A DNA stretch of 64,000 nucleotides from Lyophyllum atratum (Eukaryota > Basidiomycota > Agaricomycetes > Agaricales > Lyophyllaceae): NCBI GenBank assembly GCA_014905825.1, contig JACGCN010000008.1, forward strand, positions 868,001 through 932,000, given 5' to 3'. Position numbers and translations under genes: made by a program. Shown here in pieces: positions 1-11,349 of the stretch. The notes under the pieces were generated by a model. It had not been told where the DNA came from and did not search any database. It worked only from the letters and a program-made list of their open reading frames with translations. The first letter of the stretch is position 1; every line of letters begins with the position of its first letter.

Positions 1-101
1 GTGGACACACTAGTACTGGGGACTTTCGCGGTGATATACTCCAGGTGAGACACCATCGACATAACGCCTGCTTATGCTAAGACACATCGCAGTCACTCGC
101 A

Positions 102-3100
102 ATGTCCGCTGAGGACCTTGCCAATGCATCGGCCACGCATATCTCACACCCTACGGATGAGAAGGCGCAATCCTCTCTAGGGCCCGAAGACAACTTACGC
201 GATCCAGACGAGGTGACAGCCGCGCTGCAAGTCTTCTCAGACGAAAATGACGCATTGGAAGAGCCTTTATTGCCTCCCAATTATCCTCCCATAGTCTACC
301 CGCCGACAGCAGAAAGACCTCAATCGCACCCCACTCAAACTGACGATGCTATGCTTGTTGATGGCGGTGACGATCTAAACCTTAATTCTGCTGATGAAAC
401 GATGGACGATGCGTCTTCTGAATCTTCTGTAGGCGAAGACCTAAGGGTATACATGCTTCTTTACCTTTCAATCCAAAGACATACTCATGTCTTTGCATCA
501 CATGCAGGACGAACTAGAGGGTGCTCTGCATCGCGAATTTGATTTCAAGGGCAGCTATTACTACGCTGCTACAGTACCGACAGCGGTGAACCCTTGTCTC
601 ATCATCGAAGGCCTGGGATACGTGGGACTTCCTCTTAGCACGCGGGATGCGCAAGCCATCATTGAGTGTTCTGCTCGCGCGCCTTTTGGACACGGCGAGC
701 AGACGGTCATGAATACCCAGGTCCGGGACACTTGGGAAATCGAACCGGCGAAAGTGAAGTTCGATAATCCAGCGTGGGCTAACTTCGTCGGGACCTACGT
801 GGTGAAGACCGTCTGTGAAGCCCTTGGCGTTGTGCCTTCAACCACCGTTTCCCCAAGATGCGAGCTGCATAAGCTCCTTCTGTACGAGCCAGGGTCCCAG
901 TAAGCATTTATCCCGTCATCATCACGTCTTATTCATTGCTGAACGACATGCTAGCTTTTTACCACATCAGGAGTACATCTTCTCTCTTTGACACGCAGCA
1001 TCTAGGCTTACGTTCACCTCTCATCCAGCACCGAAAAGACAGATGGCATGTTCGCCACCGTGGTTATTGTTCTGCCGACGCCATATACCGGCGGACAGAT
1101 ACACGTATCTCACTCCTCGTCAAACAATGTCATCGACCTGGCACCGAGTTCCCTCCTTTCTACCTCAGTACTCGCGTGGTATACCGATGTCAAACATGAA
1201 GGCAAGCCCTTGACGTCTGGGTACCGCCTGGCCCTCTCGTATAACCTGATAAACGGTGTACCGGGCGTACCTCGGCCTACACTCCCCGACATGAGTACAG
1301 CCGTAAATCGCCTTCGTCACGTTCTACGCAAGTGGAGGAAGGGTGCCTATTATGAAGAAGAGATGGACGACAACATCGTGGCCTATATCCTGGAGCATAA
1401 GTACAGTGAAGCCGACCTCCAAGCGGGGTCCAAAACGCTGAAAGGAGCAGACGCGCACCGGGTTGCGAATTTGCGGGCCGTGGCAGAAGAGCTCGGGTAT
1501 ATGGTCTGCCTCGCGGACCTGGAATACTACGTTTCGGGGTCTGCAGATGACGATGATTATGGGTATAGTTATGGGAAACGTGGACGGTATGGTGACTACG
1601 GAGACTCTTCGGATAACGATGAAGGGACTCCATGCATGGGTGAAGTTAACGAAACAAGTCTAACATTGAAGTCTCTAGTGGATCTCGATGGAAATCTACT
1701 CATCGATGAACAGGAGCTCCACCTTGGGGAGGCAAATCTTATTCCGCGGGAGGCATTCGAAGACCAGGACCCGGATCATAGAGAACACGAAAAGTATATG
1801 TGGGATGTGAGTGGACTATGATTACTGCCGAAAATCCTCGAATTTGATGCCGGTTCATAGTATCCTAACGCGGTGCAGCATTGTTAGTCGCTCTTTCTTT
1901 TTGCAAATCGCTTCTTTTCAATCAGGATTTTGCACAGATTATTACCGAACAGTGCTCGTCCTCATGCACGAACAAGATGCACCCGACATCCTATTCAAAG
2001 CCGGGGGCGTCGACTATGCTATGCAGAGGTTAAGGAAATCAATATCAGATACACCGACGCCCGACGATAAAAGGATGTGGGACCTCTTGTTCAAAGGTTT
2101 CAGCGGCTACGACCAGGCGACGGCTGCTTTCATGTCGGACTGTGCTCTGAGATGGAGAGACCTCGATATGTGGAAGAACGTGATCAAGAAGAGTGGCTCC
2201 CTTATAATGACCACGTTCGGCACTGACCATATCGTCCGAGCGTGGAAGATGTTCACTTTCCAAAACGTATGCTCAAGGTCAGCGGTGCCATCTCACTGTA
2301 TGTCGTATAGGCGCTTAAGCATTGAGTCCCCATTAGCTTCGAAGAGATGTTAAAGAACACAAGGGGGTTGAATGATCGGATTAGCTTCATCCAGACGCTT
2401 CCTCAACATGCGGATCCCGAGGAATACGAGCAAATCCAAGCCTGGGCCGAGGAACAATCCACACGCGCTTTTGCATCGCTGAGCCTCCCGACGATCGAGG
2501 AGATTCCCGCGATCCTCGCCGTCGCTCGGGTCAAAGGGGCCGTATTCCTTGTTCAAGTGTGAGCCAGTTTGTACCTGTGTCTAACACGGGAGTTTGCTAA
2601 TATTCAAACTAGGATACTGCCCCAACTCACAAAAAACCAGTCAACATACCCATTCACGGTCGCCTTCGTGAAGGCTCTGCACGAACAAAAGGATAGTATA
2701 CCAGAACAGCCAGCCTCAATGCTTCATTCAGACACTGAGAGCCAACCTGCGGGAAGGATTCATTTTGACACCCTAATGAAGCAGCTCTTGAACATCCTCG
2801 TCGCTCAGTGGGAATCTGTGGTCGCAGAACCAAATCTAGGTTATCACGGGCCGAATCTAGGTTATTACGGGAGGTATCCTCCCGGCCCGCAGCGACCTCA
2901 GGCTGTTACCCAGGAACCGAAAATCAAACGGATCATCGAGATCATAGACTTGTGTCTCCTCACCGGCCATGTGTCATCGTGCAGCAACCTGTTTCTTCGG
3001 CTTCTGAAGGTCCAAGATTCTGCGGCAGACAAGTTTCAAAGACTCTATACGCCTCTAGTGTCCCGTTTGCGAGATTTTATGCGGGCAAAAGGAGTGCCTC

Positions 3101-3789
3101 TCACTTCATCCCCATTTTCTGATTTCCTGCAACTCATCGTGGCGTCCTACCTCCGTGATGTCTTAGGAGCTCCTGGTTATAGCCCTAACACATACATCCG
3201 GAAGATTGGCTGCGGGTGCAAAGATTGTGCTTCTTTGGACTCCTTCCTTACAAGTACCGTGCCTCAACAGACATTCCGGCTCGTTCAGGCCCGCCGATCT
3301 CACCTGGAGAAGCGCCTGGATACTGCGCGAGATCTCGCTACATATACCACAATACGCATCGGCAGCCCCCATGGTTTGCAAGTCACAAAGGTTCCCGATG
3401 TTGTCGCTTCCCAGACATGGGTAGGCCGTGTCGCACAGGCCAAAGTGTTCTTGAGGAGCATCGGCAACGACGACGATCTCTCCCAGTTGATGGGCAACCG
3501 GTATGGCGATGTCATTAAGGCGCTGATGGGAGCACAACAATTTGCAGTCACTGTGGGCGATGCGGCGAAGATCTCGACTGTGCCAGTCGCCACTTCCTTG
3601 CAAGCTACCGCAGCCCTTACGGCCGCTGTCCACCCAGTACGCGTCCCTTTGGCTTCCTCATCCATAAATCCGGCTCCCGCTTCGGTGGCGGGCCCTTCTA
3701 TGGCCGGAACGAAAAGGAAAAAGGCCCCGGGCGCCACAGCCCCTACGGTCAATCTAGGTGTCGTCGACCTTACAGGTGACGATAGTTGA
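102..3789 (+). CDS. 2OG-Fe(II) dioxygenase (prolyl 4-hydroxylase-like), multi-exon
   Basis: Long basidiomycete protein of the prolyl-4-hydroxylase-like Fe(II)/2-oxoglutarate oxygenase family. The first exon (102-446) is acidic and disordered. The next (508-899) holds a region ending in LHKLLLYEPGS, just before the catalytic fold. An 18-nt exon (955-972) spliced to 1029 gives FLPHQDTEK, the HxD iron ligand. Downstream, PTPYTGGQIHVSH, AWYTDVKHEG (probable distal His) and SGYRLALSYNLI (probable 2OG-binding Arg) complete the site. The C-terminal half is helical with a CGCKDC cluster and a basic end (KRKKAPG). The join between about 1807 and 1930 is not resolved; other introns are near 2265-2345 and 2560-2612. 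The start ATG is the first in frame. Family assignment is firm; the substrate is unknown. Confidence 0.85.
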
Positions 3790-4279
3790 GGACGACTTGA
3801 TCTTGCCCTCCTGCTGGTGATGTGGTGTAAAGATTACCTTATATTTGCCAACGTTGGTCGACTTGGTCCTAATCATGTTCGAGTGTATATTATGTATATT
3901 ATTTTTTTGTGCAATACCTGGCCCTCATCATGTTCGGGTGTATATTATGTATTTTTTTATCTTTTGTGCAATACCGTACTATAGTCGCTTGAAGGCTTCG
4001 CACTGGAACTAAGAGCAGGCTAATCCTGGCATGCGCCCTCCTCTCCACGGTGCTTGCATCTCTTCGACATGTGGCGAACGTGTCTCGGCCTATCGGACGA
4101 AAAACATGAAATTAGTTCCACTTTCTGTAGGCTAGAAGACGCGTATGAATGATTAGAACCATGTATTACAGGTGTATGATATCGCTACAACGTATAACTA
4201 TGCAGGGCTGGTGATACAATAAGTGAATGTTACTTCGTGCAACGTCGTAAAAGCCTGATCCTGTCAGCGGCAGTCAAAT
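3790..4279. other. intergenic region, convergent 3' ends
   Basis: AT-rich sequence between two convergent genes. It contains a short imperfect direct repeat: a segment with tcatgttcg..gtgtatattatgtat and ttttgtgcaatacc occurs at about 3875-3915 and again at about 3928-3975. No gene or RNA is visible. Confidence 0.6.
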
Positions 4280-5403
4280 TCAATATCCATTATCGTAATC
4301 TCCTGAACTGGATGAAGAGTCCGAGGTCTGTGTCGCCGCAGGTGCAGCATTCGTTGCGTTAGGCGCAGCAGTAAGAATGATCGTGGGCGCAGGTCCGCTC
4401 GACGCGGGCGCAGGTGAGGAAACAGGGATGGTGGTGATGGTGGGTGCAGCGGAGGCGGACGTGATTACGGCAGTCGACGAGGGAGGAGACTCGATCACTG
4501 TCGCACCATTCGCCATGAGGCTTGAGAGAACGCTGGATGCCTCCTCTGGGGAGAGGGTACGTGTGACAGGAGCCAAGGTGGTGGGTTGATCACCGAGTGT
4601 AATGGTCACTGTTACGGTCCCGGGATCCGCGGTTGGGATGGATGATACGGAAGATGTCGACATGGTGGCTGTGAAAACAGTGGGCACTGAAGAGGGGGGG
4701 CTTGATCTGGTGGAAGTAGAGGACGTCGGTATTGCGGTACTGTCTTCGCCTCCAGCATCGGTTTCTGAACATTCATCGTCGTTATCGTCGCTCTCTTCTT
4801 CGTCGGTCGTTCCGTCATCGCAGGCATCGGCAGCGGAGTTGCCGCTGGGTACCGGGGTGGAGTCCTGGGCTCCGCCGTCTTCAGAAGCTTTCTCCTCTTC
4901 ATTTGCTGGGGCGGCAGTCGAATTGCCAAAGATTCCGCCGGTTGCTCCAGTGGCTTGGATCGCAGAGAGCGCGTTCTTTTCGCTTGTGCACGTTACGAGC
5001 TGGCGCGAAGGAAAGGAATAAGCAAATGAGGATTATGGAGAGGATTTAGACTTACCGTTCCTGTTTCTCGAACGGATGGCAGTGCAAAGCAGGCTTGAGT
5101 TTTGGAGCAACCGCCTTGTGCGGCGTCCCATTTGCCATTTCGACAGACAGCAACACCCTCTGACATGCAGGCCTTGTCTTCGTCTAGACGAGACGTTAGT
5201 CAGGAAGCATAACGGTAAGCTAGGTGACACTAACCTGTGCAGGGGTCCGTTTCTTTCATCGTTTGAAAGGCGACATTCAGTTTCTGAGCATTCTGCCCGT
5301 TTTTAAGCAATGTCGCGGCATCTAACGGTTGCGTCGGGGCTGCCAGAACTGATATCGAGGTCATAGCGGCCAGAAGAACAGTCGCAAGAGTAAAAGAGAC
5401 CAT
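4280..5403 (-). CDS. secreted CBM19-like chitin-binding protein with Ser/Thr-rich tail
   Basis: Three exons read on the minus strand (introns about 5184-5234 and 5003-5053). The start MVSFTLATVLLAAMTSISVLA is a signal peptide. A short region then has the spacing C-x5-C-x6-C-x8-C-x5-C up to FALPSVRETGTLVTCTSEKN, which resembles the family 19 carbohydrate-binding module (chitin-binding) of fungal extracellular proteins. The rest is acidic (DDGTTDEESDDNDDE) and then Ser/Thr/Pro/Ala-rich, as expected of an O-glycosylated wall or secreted protein. No clear GPI-attachment tail is seen; it ends GDYDNGY. It diverges from the eS26 gene with about 360 bp between the starts. CBM19 identity is inferred from the cysteine pattern only. 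Confidence 0.7.
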
Positions 5404-5760
5404 GGTAAGAGCGAGAGCGTCAGGCCTTGGAAATGAATAGAATAGTCGTGAGTGGGCTGTCTAAGTCAAGGAAGACGTCTAAGGAGCGCCTGGCTCAAGG
5501 AAAGGAGGAAAGAGAAAGATAGGAAAGCTGCAGGGCCGTAACGATAGCATCTTTCAGAATCTTTGTATTTCAATGGGCAGAGGACAAAAGCAAGTTGAAG
5601 TCCATTGTCTTTCGGTGCTGCCTAAAGTGGCATGCATTGTCCCGGCCGGCCCGACACCGGTTCGTGGGAACGGACACGGGCACAGCCGAAGTCACTCTCC
5701 CATACCGACAGATCTGCTGGTCGCCGTCCAACACATCGCCTCTCGACCCAACCCTACAAA

Positions 5761-6418
5761 ATGGTGAGCCCATTCTTCGCCGTCAATGCACGCACGTCCC
5801 AGAATGCTCCGTTCTGCTGCTGAAATACCGCGATTCCTGGCAAAATTGGGATGGATGTGCATCTTGGCTTCTGGATGACGGTCACACACGACTTACACTC
5901 AATCGCTTTTTCCTCAGACCAAGAAAAGAAGAAATGGCGGCCGCAACAAGAAGGGACGTGGCCACGTTCCCTTCATGCGTTGCTCCAACTGCTCGCGTTG
6001 TGTGCCCAAGGATAAGGCCATCAAGCGTTTCACAGTGAGGAACATGGTCGAGAGTGCAGCGGTTAGGGATATCAGCGAGGCCTCGGTCTACCCTGGTACG
6101 TCCCTTCATCTATCTGAAGTCCACTCCTTTCTAAGCAATTTGCAGAATACGTTATCCCCAAATTGTACATCAAAATCTGCTACTGCGTGTCCTGCGCGAT
6201 CCACTCGCATGGTGGGTGTTTTGCTCCCTATCTCCTGTCATGAGATCTATCATGGCTAACTTATCCAATCAATAGTCGTCCGTGTCCGATCCCGTGAGGG
6301 CCGCCGCAACCGTGCACCCCCTCCCCGTGTCCGATGGAAGGATGGCAAGAAGGTCAACCCAGCAGTCGCTGCTGCGGAAGATGCGAAGGCTGCTGCTGCT
6401 GCTGGTGGCAAGGCCTAG
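5761..6418 (+). CDS. RPS26: 40S ribosomal protein eS26
   Basis: Four exons: 5761-5763, 5918-6095, 6146-6211 and 6276-6418. The first coding exon is only the ATG, followed directly by a GTGAGC donor. Joined, the protein begins [18 protein letters not shown], continues with [20 protein letters not shown] (CxxC zinc-binding motif), [29 protein letters not shown] (second CxxC) and [13 protein letters not shown], and ends in an Ala/Gly-rich AAAAAGGKA. This is full length for eukaryotic eS26, which sits at the mRNA exit of the small subunit. All splice sites are GT-AG and the frame closes exactly. Confidence 0.97.
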
Positions 6419-7571
6419 ATACTGTGTCTGTCGATATTTTGCAGTTATTCATTCTCTCGCATCGCAAACATATATTGTAAACTTCGTGAAAGACTCTGTG
6501 TCGCATTCATTGCTTCCCAAGCAAACGTTGCAAGGTATTGGAGAAAATGCTTTCCCTATCATCCAACCAACTCTCGCTCCAACTAGTTTTCGTCGAGTTA
6601 AGAGAACTATGGCACCACAAGGCTTGGCCATTTGGGACGAGATGCGACTCGTGCGGAATCTTGTATTGGGGGGGTCGTCGATGTATAACTACTGTAGTAG
6701 AGGTGTGTTCACCAGCTGCACTCGTCTCACTCGATTGCTGGCACCCTGCAGGGATAACGGGAAGTGTGTAGCAAAATTTTATTGCAACGGACAAGAGAAA
6801 GACGACAGTATGTAGCTTTCACTACTATCTAGGAATCCATCATAGCCCGAAGGCGTAGTGTTGCTAGCGAAAGCGAAGCTTTAAGGTACTCTCCGACGCG
6901 AAAAGAAAGACCCCCGCCGCGGTTGGAGACGCAGGGAAGGGGTGTGTTGAGCGTCGTGGTATCCAAGTCGACTGAAAATTGACTTTATACCGACAGCGGA
7001 ACTTGCCGGCGCCAACTCCGCGCCTCCGATGCTGCCGTACAACGTTCATTGAGTGGAAAAGTTCACCAGTCCGGTCAAAGTGAAGAATGCGCTGCTCACA
7101 GACAGTTCGAGCTTTTTCAATAAAACAGGGGAGGTTCATTGTCTATAGGATTGGCTTTCCACCAGTCGCTACAAGGCATATAGATGAGGGTAGTCTCGTC
7201 CTTCTCGAATCCACTCTAGATAGGGGCGGAGGGTGCTATGGAAATATGTTCCAGAACTGAAAATGGGACCTCGAACTGCTTCCAATGTCGAGGAAACCGC
7301 CTCAAGGAAGTCCTCAGTAGGTGAGGTGATCAAGTCGGAGACTGAGAGTGAGCTGAAGAGCACTGAAGCTGCATTTTCAACGAATTATAAGCCCGGCCAG
7401 GTCATTAAACCGTATTGATCCTTCTATTGAAAGATATGCAAAGGATGGAAAGAAAAGTGAATTCAACGTATATTGGCGCATCGCGGTTAGGATATCAGTC
7501 CAGGAAGCATATGATACAAAACTGGCCAACAACACAACAAAATAGCAGAAGAAAACAAAGACAACTGAGAA
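6419..7571. other. intergenic region without a supported gene
   Basis: It holds the 3' flank of eS26 and the 3' flank of the Su(z)12-like gene. A short frame at 7263-7418 on the plus strand (51 codons, hydrophilic, ends GQVIKPY) is open but has no recognisable domain. A 91-codon minus frame at 6864-7139 looks random. No tRNA or snRNA is apparent. Confidence 0.5.
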
Positions 7572-10500
7572 TTACTCATACCAAGTATCCATACCCGTCA
7601 GACTCTCGTAGTGTTTTAGTATTTTAGCAACCTCGCCCCCAGCGATAAATCGATTCGCGAGGAGCATCTTTGATCAATTGGTGTCAACGGGATCTCCCAC
7701 TAGAGAGGGATATGCACAGAACTTACCAGTAGCCAGTATCGCAACGCATCCCACCCAGCCGCGCGATGTATCATCCTCCAATAATAATCCACAAAAGCAA
7801 CCGTGCCCTTGTAATAATCCGCAATGAACATGTTCCTGCCCAACCCAACCAATCGTTGATTTAGCTTCTGCCTCCCAAACCAAAGGAAAAAAAACAGACC
7901 GATGCAAAACAATCCACCTAGCCCACAGTGCATGCATTACCTTGTATTCATCCTTTACATTATCGCTGTCATAGATCTCGTCTTCCCTATCCAAGATATC
8001 CCACGCCAGCACGCCGAACTTCTCCGGTGGCAGCGTATTCAGAAGGTCGTACAGGCACGCGCCTCCTGGGCGGCACGAGTAATAAATGTCGGGGCCGCCG
8101 TATTCCGATTTCGCCGGGAGGTAGGGCGGCTGGGCAGAAGGCCCTAGAGGGTTGGTGGCCGGCGGGGGTGTGGGGAAACGATCGGGCCGCGGGGTTCTTT
8201 GGGCGGAGGCGGTGGTAGTGGTTGTGGTTGTGGTTGTGGTTGTAGTAGTGGCGGCTGTCGTAGAGCGGCTACGGGACGAGGATGACGCCGGGGTGGCGCT
8301 AGATGTTGCAGTTATCGAGCGTTCGCGGGAAGGCGAGACAAAAGGGGATGGAGATGCCCGCCTTGGTTGCAACGTGACAGGAAGCGGGAGCGGGAACGGA
8401 CGGTTTCGGTGGGGAAGGCTCTTGCAAGCGGTCGGTGTGTCACGAACTGCCCGTGGTTCTGGAGGGGACATCGTGACAAAGGGAAGGGGACTCAGAGGAT
8501 CTGGCTGTGCTTCAGGGGGCGGTGTAACCTCACGCGTAGTGATATTAACGGGCATCGGGGTATCATGTCTTGTCATATGTTTAGTTAATGAAAATATAGA
8601 ATACTAAGGAAACGCACCTTTCTTGCTCTAGGGGAGGATCTGTGATCATCAAACGAAGCAGCCAGACCTGTATCGCACATTCTCATCAGTTGCTTGCCAT
8701 TGCCTTGAACTATTTTGCCGCCTACCTGTGTCTTCACAAGCGACCATTGGGTTTCGATGGTGTCGTGATCCCAGCTCAGGTGACATTTCAACATCTCCCG
8801 AGTAGGGAAAGCGCCATGCAGCTCACACAACGGGCATATCCAGTTATCCAACTGTGTCCCGAAGGTATGTGCCTCGTGAATTTGAGACGAGTATTCATAA
8901 CGAACACCAAGCTGCACCATCCCCGTACTACGTTCCGTTGGGATCCCCAACAGACGACATCGTTGGGCAAAGCCTCGGCGGAGATTGCGTAGCATGAAAG
9001 GGAGCTGCTTCGTTTTCTGCATGCGTACAGAGGATAGAGTCAAAACTTCAATGGCGTTCATCATATCGTCGCTTGGGATGGATGATACGATGTCTTTTAC
9101 GGTCGAAACGTCAGGTATGCGGTTCTCGGCGGGAGGCTTCATTGCCATGGGTGGGCCAGGGAGAATTTGGATCTCCTCCGGGCTGAAAGACCGTCGAGCA
9201 GCTGCTACGATTTCTCGGATACCCCTCTTGGTATCCTCAGCTTTCTCGGGGTCAGATTGTAGCTCGTCAATCTCGTCTTCTTCTTCCGATGACTCCGCTG
9301 GAATGTCTTCCGATCCACTCGATTCTGAGTCGGCGGAAAGTGGTTCTGGAGGAGGCCATTCCCGTTTGCGTGCAGCTTTCAACCCTTTGACCCCCAGTTG
9401 TCGTCTTACGCTAAGGGAGATTGTGATTAGGATTCAGTATGACACGAGATGAACGACGTACTAGACGGCCCTTCTCTGAGGTTCAGGTTGTGGGTTATCG
9501 ATCTCCATTGGATCATCATCATCATCTATCTCGCCATACGGTCTTAGTGTCATATTCCGCCCGAGGAAACTCTTCGTTTTAGGGCGATCAGCCACGGTCG
9601 CAACATTTGACCCAGAAGGTGGACCGCTTGGACGTTGGATAGTAACCCGCCGATTCGACGAGGCAATTGCCACACGTTTGATAAAATCGCGTTCGTCCTG
9701 TTCGGCATGCCGTTTGCTTCCTCGCGCGTTTTCTAGCTCATCGTCTGCTTCTTGCCAGAATGGAACCGACCCAGTGGACTTCGTGCCAGATGCCTCGGGC
9801 GCTGAAGGAGTTATCATGGAACGCCTTCTCACGGACAGGGTCTCTGCTGATAGCTGCTGTGGGGTCATTGTCTTCCGAACTAAAGACTCGTGAGATATAA
9901 AAGACTGCTTCAGACCGAGATTGGGACGAACCGGGCGTAGCACGGTGATTACTCGACGGGGATGGTAACGGAAAGGACGCTCTGCGATCTGCACTGGTCG
10001 GCGTTTCTCCATGCTTGGACAGGCATGTTTATTTTAGTATTCTTCGTCCTGAGTTGGATTCCGTTACCTGCGGATGATGATACCTCGACGACCCCCCAGC
10101 GCCCATTGGATCATAAAATAAAGCGCGGCGATGATCGGATGGACCAGCAACGGCATTTATACTTGGAGGACCCATGCTTGACGCGTGCCTGCTACTCCGG
10201 CCAACAAATTTCGTTGCAGTCTGGACAGTCTTATAAACTCCGTGCGGTGGCCGAGCCTCCATGGGCGGAGGAAACTTCCCCGACATGTTTTCGGATGCCA
10301 TGGTAGGCTTTCGTGCCAAAACGATGGGCTCTTCGCGATCCGCCTGTCTGCTACTCCATCCACCTATACCACCTATACTTTTCCTTACAGTCTGGACAGT
10401 CTTATAACCTGCGTGCGGTGGCCGAGCCTCCATGGGTGGAGGAAACTTCCCCGACATGTTTTTGGACGCCATGGTAGGCTTTCGTGCCGAAACGACGGGT

Positions 10501-10820
10501 TCCTCGCGATCTGCGTGTCTGCTACTCCGCATAATTTCTTTCATTGCAGTCTGGGGAACTCGTTGCGGTGGCCGAGCCTCCAGGGGCGGAGGAAGCTCCC
10601 TCGACACGCTTTTGGATGCCATGGTAGACTTGCGTGCCACACCGACGGGCTCCTCGCGATCGATCGACTGATCATGCTGGGACGCGTGTCGGCTGGGAGC
10701 AGATGGTGCAGCGGCTACCCCGCGACTTTTGGAGCCCGTTGTTTTCTTGCCAGATCTGTGTCGTTGAGCAGCGGCTGCAGATGAAGATGGGCTTCCCCTA
10801 CCCGTATGATCGTCCTCCAT
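7572..10820 (-). CDS. SUZ12: Su(z)12-like VEFS-box protein, putative PRC2 subunit
   Basis: Exon 1 (10820-10084) encodes a disordered region with three ~50-residue repeats. Exon 2 (10013-9462) has an FRYHPRRVITVLRPVRPNLG segment. Exon 3 (from 9410) is acidic, then has a C2H2 finger (WICPLCELHGAFPT..CHLSWDH). A Pro/Ser/Thr-rich linker with a poly-Thr run follows. The C-terminus is the VEFS box: EDEIYDSDNVKDEYKVMHAL, then WARWIVLHR spliced (intron about 7831-7894) to NMFIADYYKG, YYWRMIHRAAGWDALRYWLL, spliced again to MLLANRFIAGGEVAKILKHY and ending GMDTWYE. The order of finger then VEFS box is the signature of Su(z)12, the subunit of Polycomb repressive complex 2 that supports H3K27 methylation. 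The join near 8532-8617 has more than one possible acceptor. No TATA or other promoter element was found. Confidence 0.8.
8213..8262. repeat. GTGGTT microsatellite coding for poly-Thr
   Basis: On the plus strand a run of tgtggt/tgtagt units. On the coding (minus) strand it gives about 13 consecutive Thr codons in the linker of the Su(z)12-like protein. Likely length-polymorphic. Confidence 0.8.
10185..10665 (-). repeat. three tandem coding repeats in the Su(z)12-like protein
   Basis: Three successive modules of about 50-57 residues, each starting DREEP(V/I), then ARK(S/P)TMAS, a (K/E)LPPP or KFPPP segment, EARPP, and ending in SR(H/Q)A. Modules 2 and 3 are much closer to each other (both share KPTMAS, NMSGKFPPPMEARPPH and YKTVQT) than to module 1. 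Confidence 0.9.
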
Positions 10821-10938
10821 GGTGCAGTCCTTCCCTGCCAGTGATGGGAAACCCTTCGAGTCCACTGGTGCTTATGTAAGCCAAGTCGGGTTTCGGCTTC
10901 TCCCTTCCACCGCTCCCGCTCGTACCGTAGTAATCTGC

Positions 10939-10944
10939 AAAAAA
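10939..10944 (-). terminator. Pol III oligo-T terminator of the tRNA
   Basis: Six consecutive T on the coding strand, four bases past the discriminator base. Confidence 0.8.
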
Positions 10945-10947
10945 TGG

Positions 10948-11028
10948 TGATCCCTACCCGATTTGAACGGATGACTTTGTGGAAGTTCCATGCTGGAATC
11001 ACACACTCTACCACTGAGCTAAGGGATC
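10948..11028 (-). tRNA. tRNA, probably Trp (CCA), with anticodon-loop intron
   Basis: Read on the minus strand: acceptor GATCCCT pairs with AGGGATC (discriminator A); D arm GCTC-AGTGGTA-GAGT; T arm ATCCG-TTCAAAT-CGGGT. Standard numbering puts CCA at positions 34-36, so tRNA-Trp. The anticodon arm is interrupted by about 10 nt containing TGGAA, which is complementary to TTCCA around the anticodon, the usual pre-tRNA anticodon-intron pairing. Anticodon stem TGTGA/CCACA has one A-C mismatch next to the loop, so the isotype is less certain than the tRNA itself. A run of six T follows the 3' end (10939-10944 on the other strand), a Pol III terminator. Confidence 0.8.
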
Positions 11029-11349
11029 CATGCCCAGAGGTCAGTTATTAGAACATATCAGTCCGAATCATTATCATATAACATTCGCGAGACGTTCTTA
11101 CACACGTCTGTTCAATAGATTGATCCATATCTTAAGTGACGCTGATGCGCAGCCAATGCAATAGTATATTGAAGTAAAAAATGCACAGAGATCAGTGTGG
11201 TGTAGTTTGGAAACCCATAATGTGTGTGTATGAAGTAACATCCTTGGAAATCCCACAAAATAAGGAAATTAAGTACGACTAGTCTTGCCTTGCGAGATGT
11301 ATGCCAATGACCAGGGGTAGGACAGGTGAGGTAGGTAGGAGGACAACAT

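Noticed and set aside
7837..7894. Frameshift in the T8 run of the VEFS box
   Set aside because: A GT-AG intron (ending TTGGGCAG) joins LHR to NMFIADYYKG in frame, so no indel needs to be assumed.
10715..11014. Minus-strand frame covering the tRNA
   Set aside because: It crosses the tRNA gene and its terminator and has no protein features.
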